This document shows positions 9,731 to 21,603 of a stretch of DNA of 64,000 nucleotides, piece after piece. The position numbers and the translations under genes are program-made. The notes beneath the pieces are model-generated. The model was not told the origin of the DNA. It worked only from the letters and a program-made list of their open reading frames with translations, and made no database searches. The DNA is from Calocera cornea HHB12733 (taxonomy: Eukaryota; Basidiomycota; Dacrymycetes; Dacrymycetales; Dacrymycetaceae), in the NCBI GenBank assembly GCA_001632435.1, contig KV424008.1, forward strand, positions 1 through 64,000, read 5' to 3'. The stretch's first letter is position 1; each line of letters starts with the position of its first letter.

Positions 9731-10566
9731 ATGTCGACAGAACAGACGTTCCGCAACAACCTTTCCCAGTTCCGCTGGGCGCGCGGCACAACCGACGACT
9801 CGGGCGCAGCCGCCGCGTCGGGCTCCACCGCCCCAGCAGCTGCGGGCACAAGCTCATGGTCCAACCCGCTCACAAAGATCTCAACGACGCTCGGTCTGCC
9901 CTCCTATATCCCCCTACGCTCCGGCGGGACGTCCAACGAGGAGGAGGCGTACTTTGCCCTCTCTAGATGGGAGAGGCTTGTAGGCTTTGCTGGGTGCCTC
10001 CTCGGTGCAGTCGTCTGCTTCGCCGTCGCGTTCTTCACGCTGCCGTTCCTTGCCCTGCGCCCGCAGAAGTTCGCTCTCTCGTTCAGCTTGGGCAGCGCGC
10101 TGGTCATGTTCGGGTGAGTGCACCATACCCCTCGCTGCAGAATCGATGAGCTGCGTTGTGCTTACAACAACTCGGCAGGTTCATGATTCTCATCGGGCCA
10201 ATGAACCAGATCAAGCACCTCTTCTCAAAAGAGCGGATACCCTTCACCCTCGCCTATTTTACCAGTCTCGGCCTCACAATCTTCTTCTCCGTCGGGGTGC
10301 GCCCTCTTTTTTGCACCCCACTCTGCTAGCCGTGCTAATAGAACATACCGTGCAGTACCGCTCATACATCGGCTCCCTCGTCTGCGCCATAGTGCAGATC
10401 GTCGCCCTCCTCTCCTACGTGATGGCCTACTTCCCGGGAGGGATCACGACCCTCAGGTGAGCTGATTTCACACCTCCCATCGTCTTTTGGGACGGTATCT
10501 GATGTGCTGCTCAGGTTCGGCGGCCAGATGATGCTCCGCGGGGCGGGCAGCGTGCTGCCTTTCTAG
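9731..10566 (+). CDS. SFT2: SFT2-domain vesicle transport protein
   Basis: Four exons (9731..10113, 10179..10296, 10356..10456, 10515..10566) encode 217 residues. The first 75 residues are polar and rich in Ala, Ser and Thr. Four membrane helices follow, around GFAGCLLGAVVCFAVAFFTL, SLGSALVMFGFMILIGPM, YFTSLGLTIFFSVG and IVQIVALLSYVMAYFPGG. The RPQKFALSFSLGSAL and GPMNQIKHLF segments match the Sft2/Got1 family, which acts in endosome- or ER-derived vesicle fusion with the Golgi. The short last exon ends VLPF. Gene structure and length fit fungal SFT2. The gene is divergent from the DUF89 gene. Confidence 0.92.
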
Positions 10567-10689
10567 TACATACCTGTCTCGAGGAGGGCGTGTATAATAC
10601 GGATTTTGTTTTCAAGATGCCAACAACCTGGTGCAAAGTCGTAAGCTGCTGTGCATCGAGCTCCTTATCGTTCCGGAAACGCAAAAAGG

Positions 10690-10880
10690 TCACAACACTA
10701 AGTAGCATGCAGACGTACTCGGCGCTAAGGTGGCAAGAAAAGATGCATTCGGCCCCACGCTCGAGTCACAAGCCTTGAGCGTCTCAGAGGCAAAGTGGTA
10801 CTAGGCGTCTCCCTCATCCTTTATCTCTTCTGTGTCACGGCGAGCCATTTGGAGGGTGCTGACACAGAGTCAGAGGACAA
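10690..10880 (-). pseudogene. Relic of a NUP192/NUP205 exon
   Basis: Read on the minus strand, this segment resembles exon 8 of the neighbouring nucleoporin gene (12311..12434). The intact gene reads EEITDDGDAYQFAAETLKKS. The relic reads EEIKDEGDA, then a TAG, then YHFASETLKA. The splice-acceptor context before the exon is also similar (CTGTGTCAG versus CTATGTCAG). It is in the same orientation, about 1.5 kb downstream of the intact copy. This is best explained as the remains of a tandem duplication. Confidence 0.6.
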
Positions 10881-11037
10881 ACTGGGGACATAGCTCGTGG
10901 CAAGAGGACAGTCTGCGCGCTATACAAGAAAGTCGGGGACGACAACAAGGCAGAACTCGGGAGCGTCACAGGTTCCACTCAGAGCTGGACGACAAAACCG
11001 ATAGTCAGTAGCTCTACGGTCATGACACTATACAGTC

Positions 11038-11571
11038 TCAACTGGGTGAGCTAACGTGACGCATAGTGTAGAGTTCAGAGCCATAAGCCGGCTGATAGGC
11101 GTGGTGGCCCTTGCACGACCCTGCTCCGCCACGGCCCTCGAGATCCATACTCTCCTTCTCGTCGAAGGACCGGTCCCCGAGTTCGAGGTCCTCACCATCG
11201 AACGAGCGACGTTTGTGTCCACGGTCCGCTGGGACAGTGCTCGGGGAGGTCGGCGACTGTGGGGAAGCAGGTCGCCCGTGGGTCGACGCACCGTGCGCGG
11301 GCGGCGGCTAGGTATGGCCATGGGGCGAGGTGGGAGAGGTGGGAGAGCCAAGGTGGTGCAGTGAGTTCGGATCCGTAAGTGCGACTGAGCTCGTACTCGC
11401 ATGGTAGCCTATACACTTCGAGATACCACCACCCCGGCCCTCGAGAGTCTCGTCCGCGTCGTCGAAGAACCGCTCCTGGAGCTCGAAATCACAGTCATCG
11501 AGCGAGCGGCGTCCGTGGCCGTGCGACCCGTGCGACGGCGTTTGTGGCGTGGCCGGCCGGCCGTGAGCCAC
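11038..11571 (-). pseudogene. Two tandem diverged protein-repeat units with an in-frame TAG
   Basis: One frame runs from 11571 to a stop at 11038..11040 and is interrupted once, by TAG at 11308..11310. The two halves repeat each other. Both begin HGRPA(T/S)PQ(T/S)P, continue GH(G/K)RRS(L/F)D and (D/E)(F/L)EL, and reach LEGRGG. There is no start codon beyond a GTG directly after a TAA, so this is probably a decayed C-terminal tail of a larger protein that I cannot identify. It lies between the NUP192 relic and the NUP192 stop codon. Confidence 0.45.
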
Positions 11572-11893
11572 TTATGCCCGGTGAATGGATGGCTCTGCAA
11601 GCGAAGTGCTGCGGAATTTCTGCCAAGCTCGCGCAGTTCCGCGTTGCCCTCTGGAGTTCTAATCAGGAGTTCGGCGGAGGCTTTGGCCGAAGCCAGAGCC
11701 GACTCATGCCCGATTCGTGTTTGGGGATGTATGGAGCGCGTCTCACGTAAGGAAAAACCCGGTTCTTGCGGTCGAATTTTGAAGGGACTGCGTGGAGCTC
11801 TGTGTTGCCGATTCATTGGAGAAGGTGGGCTTTCCCATGACATCATTACGCGAAAAAATGTATGAATACAAAGGGTACAATACACGTTTGGAA

Positions 11894-14800
11894 TCATATG
11901 GATTGGTAGGGCGCAAAACCATTCATGAAGCCGAACTGGTCTCCGGTAATCTCCTGGATCTTCCGCGCCAGGATTTGTAGATAGCTCGTGCTGCCCTGGA
12001 TCAGGTCGCCTACAACGCCACTGGACTATGGGAATGTTAGTACGAACTGCGATATATAACAACGAAAGCCGTACCAGGGACACATCCTCCAGCTGGATGA
12101 GCACAGGTGCTAGCTCTCTCCGAGCCAGGGACCGCACCTCGTTCGGATCCCAAGAAGAGACCGTCTCCATTATCCGCAGCTTCAGCGTTTGGTCGGTGGG
12201 CGCCAGATTGATATACATGTCCATGTGACGCCAGATGAGGAACACAAGCATTTCTACCATCCCTGAAAAAGTCTGAGAAAGCGTCCGTCATGAAAAACAG
12301 TGAAACATACTCAGGCGAGCCAGACAGTCGTTTTGCGCCCAGAGGACAGACTTCTTCAGCGTTTCAGCGGCGAATTGGTAGGCGTCTCCGTCATCGGTTA
12401 TTTCCTCTGGCTCAAGACCAGCTATTCGGAGAAGCTGACATAGAGTCAGAGGGTAGGTGATAGATTAGACGGAAGGACAAACCTCGTCAATCTCGTCATC
12501 TGTCAATTGCTCTGCTGCAGACAGAGTATTTGAGAGGTCCTCAACGAATGTGATGGAGGATCCCAAAGAGGATGTGCTTGCATTGAGAGTCTTCAGCACG
12601 GTGGCGAGGAGCGGAAGGGGGTCTATATGAAAGATCAGTGACTGAACAGGCCTTACAGTCAACGAGCAGGACCTTTCTGCTTGAGGTTGTATAAAGCCGG
12701 GTTGGACTTGGATGGTGCAATGACTGGGGTGAAGCCTGTGCTCGATTAATGGGATTCGTCAGTATATTGATGCGCAGGCTTGCCTTGCAGTTCCATGACA
12801 TTGGTGAGATATAGTAGGGAGCACTCGTGGAGCTGACTTAATGCGGTCTGCAGGTTCTGATGGAAGACGCTGATCCGTTTGTGGTAGACTAGAGACGAAG
12901 TCGCATTGGCACCCAAGCTGACGATTTGAAACAACTGCTTACGGGGGAAGGGACGCTGTTCATCAATGCGCTCGGATTCGTTTGAAGGCGTGATGACGGA
13001 TTGTCCCTTCTCTGACATAGAATTGTCTATGCCCCTCATGATACTGAGATGGTAAATCGCGAATGCACCATGCTGCTTCAGATCTTCCGGCCTGAGCGCT
13101 GGCAACACGCTGATGGCTAGGGACAAGAGCATGTTCACCTCCCGAAGCGTGGTCAAGGTTAGCGAGCCGATAGAGTCCAGAAGGATCAGCAACACTTCTC
13201 GCTGAGCCGCAAGGAAAGACAGCACCTTTTGGACATCAGCTGACGATAACCAGGAACGACATGGCAGCTTACTGATTGTGCCAGCCCGCTCGAGGGTCGA
13301 GGCGAGAAAGATAGTACAGTGGTGGCGAGCTGAAGAGCAGGAAGCAGTAGCTGATGATACCGCTCAGTAAGAGATGGCAGGAAAGAGTCCAGGTCTACAG
13401 GGCTTTAGCGACGCCCAGGAGAGCGATTGCTACAACGCACCCATTGCATCATCCTCTTCTTGCGGGAAGGCTTTGATGTAGTCGCACTCAGCCAGTGTGA
13501 GGAACACTTGCCGAGCGAGGGCTTCATCGCACGCTCCTGCTCTTATCACAGATAAAATAAGACCCATCTTTGCTTCGTATACATAGAGAGTCTCAAGTGT
13601 ATCTGAGATCCGATAAGTAGCAGAGCGGGATGTGAAAGAGAACTTCTTACCCGCATCAGGTGCAAGTGCCGCAAACAAATCTCCTTCAGAAGCCTTGATC
13701 GATTGCACGAACTGTTGGATATAGCTGAGAAGTGTTGCGTTGGAAGTGCGCAGTTGTTTATCCGGCGTGACGGAGACGAGAACTTCAAGAAGCGAATACG
13801 CCACTGCTTGCCACACGTACGCAGATCCCAAGGCATCGCGCGATATAACGGCGGTCAGTCTATCCAATCGTCCGTCAAGATATGACAGGAGGCCTTCCCG
13901 CCTTTGGCCATTGCTGGACGTGAGGAGATGTATGCAGTTCGTAATGGCTGAATACAAGTTGCCGCGCATCGCATCGGTGGATCCAGAGACTAACACAGCG
14001 TCGACCACGGTGCGCAAGACCTGGCCAACTTGGTCACTTGGTAGGACTAAAGAGCCAGTACTAGAGAGCGACTCAATGCCACTTTGTAGTTGCTTTGGCC
14101 GGCCCTCCCGTAACTTCGTTACTAATGAAAGTACGAGTTCGGAAAGAACCGGAGATCGAAGTGCACCATCTACCGCAGGTATGCGCTCGGGAATGGTGGT
14201 GAGTAGATCCAGAAGGGCTGCTTCGCGTTGATCTTGCCGAAGGAGTTCGAAGCTTGGACCAAGAGCGACCTCCACCAATCGCCGCCACGCCTTCAAGCCC
14301 AGTTCTTTGCCATGCTGCAGTTCACGACGATTGTTTTCAATGGCAACGCGCTTGACGAGGTTGATTGAATCGTATTCGAAGGTGGCCCTCTGTTCTGGCG
14401 TTGTAGATGCACCTTGAAGTTCAAGTCGTTTGCGAATGGAGTTGACCAGCAGGACAACGACATCGGCATCATACACTTCGCAACCAGAATCGTCGATTCT
14501 GAGGCAAGCATCGACCTCGACGGCCGTGAAGAATTTCAGCGGACCGCTACTGTCCTTGAGATTGTCTTGCCATCGTATGTCAAGCGATCGTAGAAGTTCA
14601 AGAACTAGTTGGGAGTGCTGACTAAGCTTCACCGTATCGAAATCGAAATCGATAAACTCGATGTCTGGATCGTCCGATATGAGATCACCACCGAAGATGA
14701 CGCTGACAAGACGCGCCGCTCGCTGTATTTGACCAGCTTCGACCAATACATGTAGCTCAAGTGCGACGATATCCAACATCCACGCTCTGCCCCGAAGGAA

Positions 14801-17800
14801 GGCTGCAACATTTGAGCAAGTTGCAGGCACCTCGGTGCGATCATCAAATTGCACAATCCCACTGGCGCGTGAGGCAGGCTCTGGTCGTTGTGGGACATGG
14901 AACAATTGACGTGCTGCGAAGTCATACTCGGTCCGAAGGTAGCGCAACACCGCAGCGGACGTCCAGTCATGAGTGCTGAGGTTGTATAGTAGGTGGTAGC
15001 ACTGTTCAGCCAAGTGAGGTTGCCGTACCAGGAACTGTTGGGACGCTGATTGAACAGCTCCAGCAGCGGGGAATCCCTCGAAGACTAATACCAATATAAC
15101 ATCCAAGCAAGATTGCACCCCTCTCTGAGATCGATCAAGCAACGACTCGGGACTCCCAGCAACATCCAGGTTGAAGCCAAGCAGGAAGTGCGCTACGTTC
15201 GGCGCGGGACGACCCTTGCTTGTGTTCGCCAGCAACAAATCCAGCACAGCAGATCGTATGGATGAAACTACGGAGAGTCCTCCTCCGAGATCAGCATTTG
15301 TGAGCTGGTCCAGCACAACGTTAAGGTTTTGGTCGTCGCTTTCTCCGTTTGGAGACTCAGCCGAAAGAGCAACAGCAAATGCATCCATAATCTGTAGTGA
15401 GAATGGACTGCTATCCAGGATTGTTGCCAATCTTGTACCCTGAGCTCCGGCTCGTGCGTCATCCGTTGCGTTGAAAACCGGGGAATCGCTGAGCAGGCTG
15501 AGGATCTTGACCGCCAGAAGAACTGTCTCCAAATCTTGTACCCTGCCAACCGCCATCGCTATGCGCTCAACTGTGGCTGGAGTATGGAGAAGAAGCTGAT
15601 CGATGGGTGAATGATTGTATGCCATGCTGAGACCTGAAACACGGAGAATATTGCGCAGTTGGGAGTCTTCGGTGCTCGACAGGATTGGCCACAGAACCTC
15701 GAGATACATAGGCTGGATGTCCAACGTGCGGTGAAGGACTCGTAATGCGCTTTTGACGGCTCGTTCTGCCAGGGGACTTGGCGTGTCTGTAGCATCCAGG
15801 TATGCTGATCCTTCGCGGATGATTTCGAAAATGTTGGTGGATAGATTATCGTCCATGGACAAACGACGAAGTACCTCGAAGCCAGGGTGGACGAGAAGTG
15901 TGACGAGCACACGTTTAGTGTGCGCGCTACCCTGGTCTTGTGCCACACCAGGGGTGAGCAGACCAAGAATATCGTAGCTCTCAAGGCACTTCTCCACGAA
16001 CGTTAAGCAACCTTCGATAACTTTCCAACGCTCATCGACCGTGCGACATCGCCGTTGGCCAATCCGGTAGAAGACATCATCGAGTTCGAATCGAATAAAA
16101 GCGTCAATGCCCTTTGGTCGCCCACTGCGTTCAGGCGATATTGTTTCGGGCACCGTTTGGTAAACAACACGGGGTCGGAGGCTGAGCCTACGGTCGGGGA
16201 CGTGGACCATTGAGCTGAGCAACTTGGTGAAAGCAACAGTAGCAGGATAAGCACCATTTGCCGCCTCGACGTCCTCCAGAGATTGAACGAGACCTTCGCG
16301 TATCTGAGGTATGGTTGCGACTGACCGCCACAAACTGTCGGACATGGCTGACTGCGATGCTGTAGCGTTGGACACCGTGTACTGTGCAAATTGTAAGCGG
16401 TTAATGATGTTTGTGATAGAGCAGGAGATCGACTCACAGGGATAATGCCCGAGTTCTCAAATCGACTCCATAATAACCTCGCCGTCTCAATCGGTCCAGG
16501 ATCGCTCCCTACACAGAAGGAGGACAAGGCACTCCAGATTGCGCCCTGCAAGTCCAGAGCAGGGATAAGGAATGACAGGGAACACAGCAGGCTTGCAGCT
16601 CCAGTTGCCTGGCTGTTGAGCAAGGTTCGCGCAAGCGGACTGTCTCGAACAATGATGCGCACAAGCCGCATGGTTGTCATCAAGTACGGGAATTCGATTG
16701 AGTCATCTCTGCTCAGGGATTCCAACACGTGTCGATCGGCAGAAGAATTCGTCTGAATCTGTCGCAGCTCGTCGTGATAGTAGGTTATGGTGCTGAGGAT
16801 GTTTGACCACGAGCAGACCACGGTCGCCGATTGCGATGCCCCACTTCCGCTCGATCGAGAACGCAGAAATTCGTTTGCAAGTCCGCTGCACTCCTTGCCC
16901 TTGGACAGCGATGCGAGCATATCGAAGTTGGCTCGGACCAAAGCAGGTGCAGCAGTCTCAGCAGCCCATCGCAGGAAGCTTGCCAGCTTGCTGTCCGGAT
17001 CTTGCCAATATATCAAGCCTGCGTCCCCTTGACTGTCACCATATATCGCAGCAATCAAGCCAAGAAGTGCCGCAACATCTCTTCGGGGCTCTCCGGACTC
17101 GGGTACTGCTCTGGTCGACCTCGTGGCTTGCAGTCGTGGATTCGGTTTGTCTGCATCTTCTTCGGCATGCCGGAGTTTGCGCAGGAAGGCAGTTGAAACA
17201 GAATTCAGGAGGTTGATAACGAGGAGTTCGATTTGTCGCAGGGCGTAGAGGTGAAATTGTGGTTCGATTGGAGGGATGATTCCCGGAGAGTCAGCTGGTT
17301 GAGGAGGCAGAGATAGGCTGTCTTCATCGTAAAATGATGATGGACGGCAGGTTATGATGACGTTTGTGAGATATTGGATGGCGTCGCCGTGAATGGCATC
17401 GAGGATAATGCGTTCGGGATCTTGCCTTGTGGTGCCGACGCTCGTGAGCGGTGATGCTTGTGTTGGGGCATGAATAAGGAAGATGGCCCACTGCAAGGAA
17501 GCAGCGTTCCGGAGTTGAGGAACAGTCCACATCTGCTTGAGCTCGTTTGAGATGGTGGCTAATGTTGTGGGATCCCCAGTGAAGGAAGACATGCTGGGAT
17601 CCGACTGCGCGGTGGTGTTGACGTTCAAGGCAGCCGACAGCGCACAGAACACATAAACAACCAGTTCGTCCTGAGAGGTACAAGCTTTCAGCCATCTGAC
17701 AATGGCCAACACGTCCGTGGGGACGAGGGCGAGGGCGCTAGCCATGTAGAAGAGGACATGCCCAAGCTCGCGGCGATCCTTGCCGATGAGCTTGATTCGC

Positions 17801-18496
17801 TGTTCCAGGGTATTGGTGCCGAGCTTCTGCTGTGGTCTGCCTAAGGTGCCGTTTTGTTGAAACGCCCCGAACGAGGACTGAGTCGGAGCAGAAGGGCCTT
17901 GCAGCGCAGCCTGTTGTGTGGCTAGCAAAGTCTTCCCTTTGTCGATGCTCTTCAGGAGATCTGTGGTGAAGGTCGAACGTTCCCGCATGAGACTGAGGGT
18001 GAAGTCGCCGAAGATTCCAGCAACAACTGTGCCCTCGTAGGCGGGATTCAGAGCGGCTTCGAAGATGGATTTCAGACATCGAAGACAGTCTGCGCGCTCT
18101 GAGTGATATCGCATGACAGCATTTTCGATGGCAAGGCTCTCGGCTGGACGTGTTGGATCATCGAGAATATCTCCAAGGAGAGCCGCACAGAGGTATTCGG
18201 AAACGTCGAGTTCTGCAGCGAGGAACAGGATTGCCTGCTTCACTTCGTCGGACACGTTTTGCTCTTCTCCATCAAATACCGCTTTGCCTGTATAGTTATC
18301 AGACACGGTGCCCAAAGGAACCTTCAAGTTCAGGCGCACCGGACTCGACCACCTTCCTCTCCGCCTCTGATCTCGGTGGTGCAAAGAAATCCAAAAAGTA
18401 CCCTCTGCATTCACTCAGGGTCTTCTGGAGTAGATTGTCCGGCCATCGTAGTGGATCGACCAGTATCGACAGAAGCTTTTCGAAACGACCGGGCAT
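11894..18496 (-). CDS. NUP192: Nuclear pore inner-ring nucleoporin Nup192/Nup205
   Basis: Ten exons give a 2,052-residue protein: 18340..18496, 16438..18287, 13441..16381, 13273..13394, 12784..13225, 12673..12735, 12483..12622, 12311..12434, 12075..12262 and 11894..12025. Frame is kept at every junction. The product is almost wholly alpha-helical with no membrane helix, as expected for this scaffold of the nuclear pore inner ring. Recognisable segments include DILDDPTRPAES, RRELGHVLFYMA, and LDSFLPSLTERYHQLLLPAL, the last close to the conserved C-terminal region of Nup205. Length matches fungal and animal orthologues (about 1,700-2,050). Intron 5 (12736..12783) uses a GC donor (CAAG|GCAAGC). 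The start MPGRFEKLLSIL is the first ATG with a suitable frame. Confidence 0.92.
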
Positions 18497-18902
18497 GGGT
18501 GGGCTCTGGTTATGCTGCCCAAGTCATTCAACTCTAGGCGGTGGCGAGGGACCTACGAAGTTCAAAAGACGCGTTGGGCGGAAACAAAAGACGCGGACAA
18601 GGTCGCGTGGTGGAAAGCGCGCCCCAGGGTCTTCCGTCCCAGCTCTTGATCTGAACGTCGCAACCTGCTCCTGTTTCACCAGGTAGAATCATGCATACGG
18701 TAGTTATGACATGCACATATATATGGCAAAGCGAGGAGTTTATGGTATACTAACAGATTGGTATAGGATCCCTGGCCATCTAATGACACCGTTACACTGC
18801 ACTCCTCTCCGGCTGCTTTGACGCTCGCGCACTGCCCTCCTCCCCGCCCTGCGCCTCCTCAATTGGCTCAAGTATTATGACCTCTATATCGCTGAATTGT
18901 CT
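18497..18902. other. Intergenic, NUP192 upstream side
   Basis: About 400 bp lies between the NUP192 start and the stop codon of the DUF6533-type gene. It must hold the NUP192 promoter and the 3' end of its neighbour. I see no further gene. Confidence 0.5.
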
Positions 18903-20505
18903 TTATAGCCCGTCAGAGGGTGAAGAGGATCCACCATAGCTGTCTCTCAGTGCTGCCGCGAAACTGCGACCACCGTTGGGGGTAACGACCTCAAATGCGG
19001 CTACTGGCTGCATTCCGATTTCCGTTTCGTAGGGGTTCCTCCTGCTGTTGATGACCTCCTTCGTATGCAACAGGAGCCGACTCCCGATGATCACATCACT
19101 GGCGAGTGAAAATCTGAGAGATCGCATGAGACCCTGATAGACCAGATCGGCTGCTGCATTTCACTCACCCAACACCAGCTTGAGCCTCTTGCGGCTTAGG
19201 TGAAGTCAGCAGTCATTCGAAAAGGCTGACGAAACGCGTACCTCTGCGACAAGCAATATAACAAGGTTTATGGTCTGCACCAATAATACGCTACGGAGGT
19301 GTAAGTTTGCTTCGTAGACAAACTAGCCATAGCTCACAGGGCGAACGCCGCTACGTTGTCTGTAATGAGCAACTCTACGATGCCACTCTGCCAGCCCTGA
19401 CGATGATGCTCAAGCTGATATATACAGCATCAATGTTAATATCCATTCCTGACATTTGATATACTGACCGCCTTCCACAACACAAATCCGAAGAAGACTG
19501 TATCCAAGGCTAAGCGGGATGCCCAAATCCCAATGAAAGTTGGCGGCGACGTCGGTGCGAAGCATATATTGAGATTGAGGGTAGTATAGGGCATCGGTGT
19601 TTCTGAGGTCCTTTGTTAGCCTCAAGCAAAGTATACCTCTCGTTGTTGTGATGCTTACCATAGTGGGTCAACTTAGTGGCCAATCCAAATATGTTGCCTT
19701 AAGAATTCGTGATGAGTTCAAGGGATCAGTGGAAAGAAGAGGAGACTGCCTCACACAATGCAGTGATGTGGATCTATGTATTGCGGGAATAAGTCTCAGC
19801 TCCAAAATTGCAAGGTAGCCAGCTCTCACACAAACTAATAGACCAAGGAACACGGCAATCTTTTTGTTGCCATCATACAGGGCCCACAACCGTAGAGTCA
19901 TGATTACTGTGATTTCGTATCAGGAAAAGAAAGACTAGACAATGTGCGTGTGCGTACCAGATAATGTGAATTGGGTTGTCACTCCACCCCATGCTCCAAA
20001 GTGGTAGAATAAACTGCAGGACTGAGGAGTATGTCAGAATCTGGCAGCCGCGTGAGGACGCGATCACTCACTATTTTTGGAGACGCGTCCGTTAGCGTCA
20101 ACAATGACGATGTGCAGTACACTGCTAATATCGTTGTTCCAGCATATCGAGTCTAGTCATTCAATTAAGCATATGACATGTAGTGCCCGAAAGTGTGCAT
20201 ACCCAGCCGAAGAGAACTGTTGACCGGCTCCATGGTCGCAGCTGCCAGGTGCAAAGTCCTACAGTATTAGAGTAATCGGGGACCTTGAGATCGCAAACGT
20301 ACCCAAACATGCGTGAGTTCTGTACTAAGCGTGATGACTGCACATATGTCAGCACTAAACATGATGAAAGTGATGTTCGTGGCATACAATAATCATATAG
20401 TGCCCATACCAAGGCAGCTAGAGCCGCTCGACGGGTCAGCTCGTAGACATTGACCAAGTCAATGGTAGCTTCGATTTGTTCAGCAGTGAATCCGGATGAC
20501 GACAT
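18903..20505 (-). CDS. DUF6533-type seven-helix membrane protein
   Basis: The first exons are 20388..20505, 20303..20337, 20203..20241, 20072..20152, 19958..20021 and 19830..19906. Later exons down to 18903 are clear in part but their borders are not all fixed. Joined, the start reads MSSSGFTAEQIEATIDLVN, then YDYFITLSTELTHVW and LRPWSRSTVLFGWTRY, the DUF6533 signature of agaricomycete integral membrane proteins. Next come VIMTLRLWALYDGNKKI, then LALDTVFFGFVLWKAV, INLVILLVAE, and a final exon FSLASDVIIGSRLLLHTKE, all in the order seen in this family. The family is large and expanded in mushrooms, resembles seven-helix receptors, and has no established function. Two exons are only 35 and 39 nt. 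Confidence 0.75.
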
Positions 20506-21603
20506 GGTGACCAGAGGGTAGGTCCCAGAGGGGACTGGAATTCCATCTCCATAATTCCCCAGTGATCTCACGTATATGCAGCAGCTTACGGCGGGCTGGA
20601 CGTGGCAACATCCGCAGGTTTCGCTAGCAAGAGGCGTAAAAGCTGGGGTGCCATCCTCGCAATCGGCGCACATTAATCAAATACATAGAAGACTGTCTCT
20701 AGTGAGTAGCGTCCTAGCTCTATCCGAGGGCTCCGGCATACTGGCATGCAAGGTATGGAAGCCATGACGCGGGACAAAGAGAACTGGAACCTCATACGTT
20801 TGCTGAGGGCCATTGTGTTTGTCTCGTCTAGCAAGCGTTCAGCCACGGTCTGAGAATGAGCGCCCTTCCGAGTCGTAGAAATGCCGCTCAGAAAACAGCA
20901 GATGCGTGGGTGCGATGCGTGGGATCGTCAAGCCTTGTCTGACGATTGAACGAGACAAGGTGGCTTGCTGCCGCTGCCGTGACACCCAGCCGGACAAGGG
21001 TCGAGAGAACAAGTGCGCCCATCTCCTAGCTATAACCAACCCCGTTTCAGTCAGAAAACCGCTTTGTGAAGCATCAGTCAGACGGCTGTAGCCGGCTGCA
21101 TGAATGCCAGCCGTGAATTGTAGCCAGTTGCCAAGACGGTCCGCAGTAGCGACTTGAAAGGAGAACAGAACACCCGGAATGAATCGGGTGCTCAAGCATT
21201 GTCCATCGAAACATCTTCATTTGTTGCCACAGACACCATACAGGAGCATGCAAAGAGGGCAAACGTAACACCCAACCGCCTACCTTCACAAGGACAGTAC
21301 AGGTGCGGGGCAGAGAGATCGGAAGGTACTACGAACCCTCGTGTTTTCTCACAACACAAGAGGCTGTGCAGGCTTCCTCCATCGCCACTATCAGGGATCC
21401 CAGACAACGTCATCGCCCCGCAAGGACGGTTGCTAGTAAGTTTGGTGTGCGGACACGCTACTGTACAGCAGCAGCAGTCCCTGACCTCACCCTTGACGCA
21501 AGGGCGGCGTGTGCCATAATTAACTCGGTGCTGGGGCGGCGCCACCGAAGGCACCTCTGTCGTATACCACCATCTTTCTCCTGACATACAGCCTCCGCAA
21601 ACG
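20506..21603. other. Intergenic, no supported gene
   Basis: About 1.1 kb lies between divergent starts (DUF6533-type gene minus, decarboxylase plus). Several overlapping ORFs of 60-160 codons occur on both strands, but none shows family features or splice continuity. Promoters of both neighbours must lie here. Confidence 0.5.

Larger units (their letters stand above)
10567..11893. other. Decayed sequence between SFT2 and NUP192
   Basis: This 1.3 kb region lies between the ends of SFT2 and NUP192 (convergent). It contains the two relics annotated separately, and otherwise no continuous coding frame that I can support. It looks like a graveyard of local duplications. Confidence 0.5.

Noticed and set aside
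16003..16030. Stop of a separate ORF at 16003 as the end of a shorter nucleoporin
   Set aside because: It reads through an intron starting at 16437. Splicing to 16381 continues the conserved NUP192 frame to 11894.
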